Source: Oscarella lobularis (taxonomy: Eukaryota > Porifera > Homoscleromorpha > Homosclerophorida > Oscarellidae). From it: 64,000 bases of DNA. Under the pieces are notes generated by a model. The model did no database searches and had not been told where the DNA came from. It saw only the letters and a list, made by a program, of their open reading frames with translations. This document shows positions 57,901 to 64,000 of this stretch, piece by piece. The position numbers were made by a program, and so were the translations under genes. Location of the stretch: the NCBI RefSeq assembly GCF_947507565.1, contig NC_089190.1:62001-126000 (forward strand), written 5' to 3'. Each line of letters starts with the position of its first letter. The stretch's first letter is position 1.

Positions 57901-60900
57901 AATGCACCAACGAACTCTTCACTCGTCGGAGTAAGATCGTTTGATAACGGCGGGAGTGGAATTCGACTTGTGAATAGTTTATCGTTGGCCGTCAACGATT
58001 CCCAATGCAAGGGAAATACTGGTCACGGGTTAGAATTGTCGCCGGTCAGCGTTCCAATGAGACTGTGGAACATTCCTGTCGTCTATGACCAGATCGTAGA
58101 CATCTGCTCTCAGTCACTGGTCAACATCACAAAATCTTTCTATCTTCGATTCAGTCCCCGACGTGAATTGGATACCTTGCCTTCGAACTGCTTTATTACC
58201 ATTATGGCGAGTCCTGGATTTGTACCGTCTTTCCACCTGATTACCTATGCTTTCGGACAAAAGCTTCGAACGTTGCAAGTTGACGGCGCAAGATATACGT
58301 CGAGGCGTTCTATGGCTGGTGCTCAACATTACACCGCTCCTCTTTCGCGCATGACTGTCGCTATCGAAATCGGCAGCAACGTCGATTACGACTACTACTG
58401 CACTTCTTCTGCACCGTATGACGATTACTACACAACCACTCCACCACCGCTCTCGTCGTCTTCTGGAACATACGACCCCGAAAGCGACTACATTCTGGCG
58501 TACATTGAAGAGCAGCCACTCTCTGGTAGGTAGCTATAGTGCATGTAGGTGCTCGAGGAGGTACGCAATTGGATCGTTCATGCCTTTCCTTAGGAATTTC
58601 AAAAACGACACAGATCATTCGTAGATGCAGTTTGTCGTCTAATACTGGTCACGGTTTGTCCGCCTACTCGGTCGATCAACGTCGCTACGAATTGATCGAA
58701 TCTACGGTATCGAACAATAGCTTAGGCGGAATCTCTGTCACGTCAAACTTTACGCCGCAATTCGTCGCCACGGAGTCATCTTCCGTTTCACTCTTCTTTC
58801 TCCGCAACGAAATCGAAGGCAATTGGAACACAACGGAAAGCGGTTTGTTGCCACTGGCCGGTTTATCATTCGTCGGCGAATCAAATATCTTTCTCCAAAA
58901 TAACGTCTTACGACGAAACAGGATCGGCCTCGACTTGGAGATGGCATTGCGTTCGACAGTTCTGCTTGTTGACAACGACTTTCAAAACAATGTCGGCAGT
59001 CATTCGGTACACGTACGCGGAGGCGACGCATGCACGTGTATCGGCAACCGATTCAAAGACAATCGAAACGATTTCAGCGATGTACTTTTCGTCGCCGACA
59101 ACGCAAATATATTTGTTACCAGGAACAGTTTTTCTTCAAACAGAGGCCGGTCGATAGTGAGGATGACTGACGATTTGTCTAAAATTTTCGGTCAATGGAA
59201 TGCGTTTGCTTTGAATTCCGCTTCCCACACTGTAAAAACAGAACTCACTTGAACGCGATTTTGGCGTTAGCTCAGCACCGAACGGATATAACCCTCAAAG
59301 TGTTTCGAAAAGCTGGGCCGTTTGTGTTACGCTAACACCAAATTTGGTTCAGTGTAGCGCAAATGAATGCATGCATGATCAAAGTTGGGGCGGGATGTTC
59401 TGCAAATACAGTACTTGAAAGGACGGTTTGCGTTGTCCCTTAGTATCATAATTGAGTTTCAACTAAACGCTTTCTCCGTGAACGGTAAAGACAGTCAAAT
59501 AATTTTTGCCCTTTTCTGACGAGTTCCGATTGAACACCAAGAGAATATCGCATCCGTTGAGTTGGTAGGCGCGGCTTTACTATTCGGTGACAATGCACGA
59601 AAAATTTGCTTGGCTAGAAGGTAGTTACTAAAATATTTGGCTTATGAGCTTGCGCAGATTGGCACTGAACCTCGTGCAAAGGTGTGACATAGTTCGCCAT
59701 CGGAGCTCCTTACAACTGTAAGATATACTGCGTGCATGCTCTCCGAACGGCGATACTTGGTAGCTTTTTGATATATCTACCGTCCAAGTTTCTTTTCTAA
59801 TCGTTCTACGCGTCCCGAGTTACATGATTAGGCGAAAGTAGCGTTTACAGCGCTCATGTCACTAATACGCGTGCCTAATGGTCTGTAAGAGCGTCCGATC
59901 TAACCCGTTTGCCTGGCTGTGACGTGGCGGATCGCTCCAGCGGACCAAAAAAGGTTTTCTTACACCTTAGTTCACGCATGCCGCATGCTAATTCGGCTTC
60001 TGGAGCCTCCGATCTAACCCGTCTGCCTGGCTGTGACGTGGCGGATCGCTCCAGAGGGCCAAAGAAACACTTGCTGTTTTGTGTGGGCATACCCCATGCT
60101 AGTTAGGCTACTGGAGCATCCGATCTAACCCGTCTGCTTGGCTGTGACGTGGCGGATCGCTCCAGAGCGCCAAAGAAACACTTGCTGTTTTTTTGTGGTC
60201 ATACAGCATGTTAGTTAGGCTGCTGGAGGTTCCGATTAAACCCGTCTGCCTAGCTGTGACGTGGCGGATCGCTCCAGCGAACAGAAAAAATTAACTTACG
60301 CATACCCATGCTAGTTAGGCTTCTGGAGCATCCGATCTAACCCGTCTGCTTGGCTGTGACGTGGCGGATCGCTCCAGAGCGCCAAAGAAACACCTGCTGT
60401 TTTTTTGTGGTCATACAGCATGTTAGTTAGGCTGCTGGAGCTTCCGATTAAACCCGTCTGCCTAGCTGTGACGTGGCGGATCGCTCCAGCGAACAGAAAA
60501 AATTAACTTACGCATACCCATGCTAGTTAGGCTTCTGGAGCATCTGATCTAACCCGTCTGCTTGGCTGTGACGTGGCGGATCGCTCCAGAGGGCCAAAGA
60601 AACTCCTGCTGTTTTTTGTGGTCATAGAGCATGTTAGTTAGGCTGCTGGAGCCTCCGATCTAACCCGTCTGCTTGGCTGTGACGCGGCGGATTGCTTTAG
60701 CGGACCGTAAACGTTCCTCTTCCGGTTTAGTTTACGCATACTGCATTCTGACTGCTGCTGACGCCTCTGACTAGTAAACTGAAAATTTTTTATTGTTTAA
60801 TTGCGCATGCCGCATTCTAGTTAGGCTGCTGGAGCTTCCGATTAAACCAGTTTGCCTAGCTTAGACGCGGCGAATTTCTTCAATGAGCTGTTAGCATGCA

Positions 60901-63192
60901 ATGATTGTTTAGGCACACCGCGTTCACCCTGTATATAGGCTGCTAGAGCAACCGATTTAATTAACTCGTCTGTCGTTTGGCTGCAAAGTGGTGGAGTTTA
61001 GAATAAATGCACTACTGTACTTGGCAAAAGATTTCTAATTTTAGCTACAAGCTTCCTTGTATGACTGACCACGCAATGTCAAACGGAGGCACTTCCCATT
61101 AACTCTTTTGGGTAATTTCGTGGCTGCAATGGATTCTAATATCAGTTCCATAAGAGTATGTGCATGAGAAACATTCAGCATTTTTTGATGAACTAGTTAT
61201 GAGTTAATTTTTATGCTCCTTGATAGGTCACAAATTGTAACTAATAAAGATCGCTTTACCATAATAATTTTAAATTAAATGACTAAATATCCGTGTATAG
61301 AGAGTAGCAAAAAAACGCTGTGAATGTTTGTGAATTTATAGGTAAAGTTATGCTTCGTAATAACGACGCGCAAATTTACCCACACCCTTGGGTAGGCTTG
61401 CTGGGGGCTCACGCATGCACATCATCAAACCAAGGCGGCTAATAATTCAAATTCACAAAAATATGTTGCAATTAATCTTTAATGAGGTTTACGTAGCCGT
61501 TAGCACAGGATTGGCATAGCCTTTGGACGTGTTCAGAAAGAACTTTCGAATAGGTAAGCAAGCACCTCCGGGCTTATTCACAGTGCCTTCTAAAGCGTTA
61601 TCGCAACACTAAAAGTTGGTGACTCTACAACACTGCGCCTAAGGTTACTTTGAGCCAAAGCTAAGGTTAGAATAGTTGCAGTGACTGTAACCTCGAAATT
61701 GTGTTAGCACAGCACCTTCAGTTTTAACAGTGCAATCAGTTATCAGCGTTGAGCCTTCGAAAGGCGTTAACCTGCAGTGGACCAATAACTCCATCTACGA
61801 TCAATCCTCTGATACGAAATTTACGGTCAGTTCTCCCAACACTCAGCTGCTTACTGTGTATGCGAAGCGTAATTGGTGGGGGCCGGTGGAAAGCTCTCGG
61901 TCTCTATCGCACCGAATAAATGTTCCATTTTCGGTGAACATTACGCCCGTATTATTGAAAGATCCGCAGTTAGTGAGTTCTTGTAAGTGATTTACGATGA
62001 AGTTTTCTGATAATCAGATTCTTTTCCAGATTGCTCTTCCGGTTGGAAAGGATACGACTGCGACTGTCATTTGTACGTTGGTGGAGCACTTACTTGGCCG
62101 GCAGCAAATGACTACTGCAAGGTGCGTGTTACGTTAACAACGTTCGTACATAGATCGAAGACTCGATACGTTTCTAGTCATTGGGAGGGTGGCTAGCCAC
62201 AGCCGGATTTACTTCATCGGGTGAGTTCTTCCGAGACATGTCTTCCGTCTCGCCTTCCAGTTCACTTCGCCGACCAGATATATGGCTAGGACTCCGAAAT
62301 AGCGGCGACGGTTGGCGGAACAGTCAAGATGGAGCACTGTTTGATGGACTTTATCCGAAGTGGAAGTCGGATGCGATGAAAGGTGCATCGGGCTGTTTGA
62401 TGATCGGTGCCGACGGCTGGAAAGCTGTACCGTGCTCTCGTCGTCTTCCTTTTGTCTGCTCGCAAAGCGGATCTAGGCGGCCATCCTTGCCTAATTTTAC
62501 TCACAATCTTCTTTCGGTTAATAGAGACGACGTTGTCAACGGACAAATTCTGGGATTATTATCCTTCAATAACAGGACCGTCAATGCGACGTATTCGATG
62601 ACTGTTTTGAACACGTCCGAAGCAATCTTTTCTCCCTCGATTGGTCTAGATGCCACGTCCGGCTCAATCATCGTAGCTAATGCGTCGCTGCTCCAGCATT
62701 ATGCGCATAAACGCCTGGTTTTCGTCATTCGCGCGAGTCTTTCTTCTATTTCCAACTGCACGGCTGCAAAAGCGGTCTCGTTTCAACTACTCGGCTCTCC
62801 CAAGAGTATACGTAGTGGTACGTTTATTCCTTTAGAGGCGTACGAAGGGTTTGACGTTTGGTCGCACTTCTATTCCTAGGAAGCTCTGTCGTCGGCCGAG
62901 TCGTCGGAGGTTCAATTGCTGGCGTTGCTGTTGTTATTTTGGCCTGTCTTCTAATTGTTAGCGTCGTCAAGAGAAATCGCAGACGTGCGCGGGCTTCTAT
63001 GCTATATACCTCCTTGCAAAAGTAACGATAACCTATTACCCGCGATCATTGCACGTATTTAATGTATTTTCTTATATATAGGTCGGATAGCTCAGAAGAC
63101 GTGTGTACTACAAGCGATGCCGCGGACGAAACACACGAGGAAGATCTTGGCCTGGCAAATAAATCGGTCGACGATAAGAGCGCTAATTTGTG
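51907..63192 (+). CDS. bark: Bark beetle/Anakonda-like tricellular-junction membrane protein
   Basis: Exons read as 51907-53368, 53417-58529, 58625-59231, 61731-61982, 62030-62121, 62178-62817, 62880-63021 and 63082-63192, about 2,800 residues. A hydrophobic leader (GISFLCSFYSLLYAV) opens it, though the start is uncertain. Three large repeats begin near 52080, 54590 and 57050. Each has a beta-helix cap (LPGGVLTIDAGVTLRF and similar), an SRCR domain (for example GRLEVYNDVVGRWGTVCSEE), many right-handed beta-helix coils, a CUB-like block, and a closing NYWG or NWWG motif (54450, 56915, 61875). Then a C-type lectin domain (GWKGYDCDC, DIWLGLR, FVCSQ), a cadherin-like stretch, a helix (GGSIAGVAVVILACLLIVSV) and a short acidic tail. 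In flies this family organises tricellular junctions. The exon 3-4 phase does not match, so an exon or base is missing there. Confidence 0.82.
59880..60990 (+). repeat. Tandem minisatellite, units of 100-114 bp, inside the large Bark-like intron
   Basis: At least seven clear units and two or three degraded ones. Each carries CTGTGACGTGGCGGATCGCT followed by CCAG, with unit ends at 59940, 60054, 60165, 60277, 60377, 60489 and 60589. Within a unit CTGGAGCATCCG and CGGATCGCTCCAG form a stem of about 12 bp with one bulge. Seven units keep an exact TGACGTGG, the core of ATF6/XBP1-type or CRE-like sites. Confidence 0.9.
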
Positions 63193-63349
63193 AGGCCTCC
63201 GCGAGCGTAGATGATGCCGTGTTACCGCAGCAGTATAGACCTAGCTGCGCAGCTGGGCAAACATATGTTGCAATCTGCTGTGCTAGTCCTAGACGTTGCG
63301 CTGTGTCTAATTAATTTGAGAAGGAGCCCGAGAGTGTGTGGCAAGACTA

Positions 63350-63581
63350 TTAATTAATTCGCTTTCCCTGTGTAGCCCAGTTTACTATTAATTCACCGAA
63401 GTCCTCGCTCCGGCGACTCTCGGCTAAGACCTTTGCAAACAGCGCTTCGAAGGCAGGACCCGCTGTCGCACACTGCACAGCTCGGTGACCAATTATCTGC
63501 TCTTCATTTACCTGACGAGACAGCAGTGCTCGCGTTTTTGCGCAGTGTGCTTGAAACGAAATGGTTGCATAGCTTTGGGAC
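63350..63581 (-). CDS. Last exon of an unidentified minus-strand gene
   Basis: After an acceptor (CATAGATAG) the frame SQSYATISFQAHCAKTRALL, then EEQIIGHRAVQCATAGPAF and EALFAKVLAESRRSEDFGEL continues to a stop at 63350. Composition looks coding and helical. The rest of the gene would lie right of the window, with a MITE copy in the intron. No family recognised. It converges on the Bark-like gene with about 160 bases between their ends. Confidence 0.4.
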
Positions 63582-63609
63582 CTATCTATGATGTACAGTA
63601 GGGAATCTC

Positions 63610-64000
63610 CAACCTTATCCGGGTAACCGTTCAAGAAAAGCTTAACCTTTTGACTGAATTTTCCTCGCGGCATCTTTCGGCGACGGTAGACTGTTTCTCC
63701 AAAGTTCTTCGTAAGGCGCTTGAATCTTTTAAAGAAGAATGAGGCCCCTTAAGGGGACTCACCGGCAGTTTTTCGCGTTTCAAGAAAGAACGAAAGGCTG
63801 GCGCTCTCGAGTCAAATTTTCTTTATGAAGGTACTATGATGGCATACTCTGGGAGGGAACATTCGAAGCGTTCCGGTCGTTCCCCAACACACCACAGGCT
63901 ATTAGATGCGTAGCTGTATCGAGGCCCAGTTCTCCTCCGTCGTCGGTCGAATGGTCTCCTCTAACGACCGAAAGTAAGCCTTAAGGCGTGTCTTGTCGTA
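63610..64000 (+). mobile_element. MITE-like repeat, copy 5, cut by the window edge
   Basis: Almost identical to copy 1 over its visible length, including the flank (ATCCGGGTAACCGTTCAA at 63617) and the left inverted end GAGGCCCCTTAAGGGGACTC at 63741. The right end lies outside the window. Confidence 0.75.

Noticed and set aside
58539-58620. Coding sequence continuing upstream of the third Bark-like exon
   Set aside because: Donor GGTAG|GTAGCT at 58530 and acceptor at 58624 give a phase-consistent join. The extra frame is intronic.
59880-60990. CRISPR-like regularly spaced repeats
   Set aside because: The whole 100-114 bp unit is repeated and there are no unique spacers. The DNA is eukaryotic and no cas genes are present, so it is a minisatellite.

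Overview
The window is nuclear DNA from an early-branching animal, most likely a sponge. The support is: metazoan-only families (Frizzled cysteine-rich domains, Frizzled-type seven-helix receptors, SRCR domains, death domains, ZYG11- and SMYD-like proteins), very small GT-AG introns (mostly 42-56 nt, some GC-AG), dense genes on both strands, and many repeats. A homoscleromorph sponge (Oscarella-like) would fit, but that is inference. There is one assembly gap (200 N at 14679-14878).

Layout. 0-4 kb: an NAD(P)H-hydrate epimerase gene (+) and a ZYG11-like LRR/armadillo gene (-). 4-10 kb: an inverted duplication of a two-gene cassette: gene A (secreted Frizzled CRD plus lamin-tail-like domain) followed within tens of bases by gene B (small secreted protein), arranged A> B> <B' <A'. 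10.7-13.4 kb: a Frizzled-like multi-pass receptor without a CRD; its paralogue lies at 47.2-49.8 kb. 13.4-15.5 kb: repeats, an assembly gap and a GGCT microsatellite. 15.7-34.3 kb, all minus strand: a sacsin-like giant gene (24.2-34.3), a death domain/NB-ARC/TPR gene (20.0-23.6), and a second copy of the sacsin C-terminal third that carries a J domain (15.7-18.2). 34.9-36.8 kb: a decayed third A-B cassette, a MITE copy and hairpins. 37.2-40.3 kb: two tandem small secreted proteins. 41.5-45.1 kb: tandem repeats and a compact LTR element encoding only Gag and protease, with identical LTRs. 45.5-46.9 kb: a death-domain gene and a SMYD-like fragment. 50.2-51.5 kb: a 5' fragment of another sacsin-like gene. 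51.9-63.2 kb: a large type I membrane protein with three repeats of beta-helix/SRCR/CUB-like modules, a C-type lectin domain and a transmembrane segment, matching the Bark beetle/Anakonda tricellular-junction family. The right edge holds the last exon of a minus-strand gene and a MITE copy.

Themes. (1) Epithelial and surface proteins (Bark-like, Frizzled-like receptors, secreted CRD proteins). (2) Sacsin, death-domain and NB-ARC genes expanded by partial duplication. (3) Many genes are interrupted by single-base frame changes, often next to short homopolymers. These look more like assembly deletions than wholesale gene death, but the A/B copies may be genuinely decaying. All exon joins given here come from reading splice sites and paralogue comparison by eye; none was tested against transcripts.
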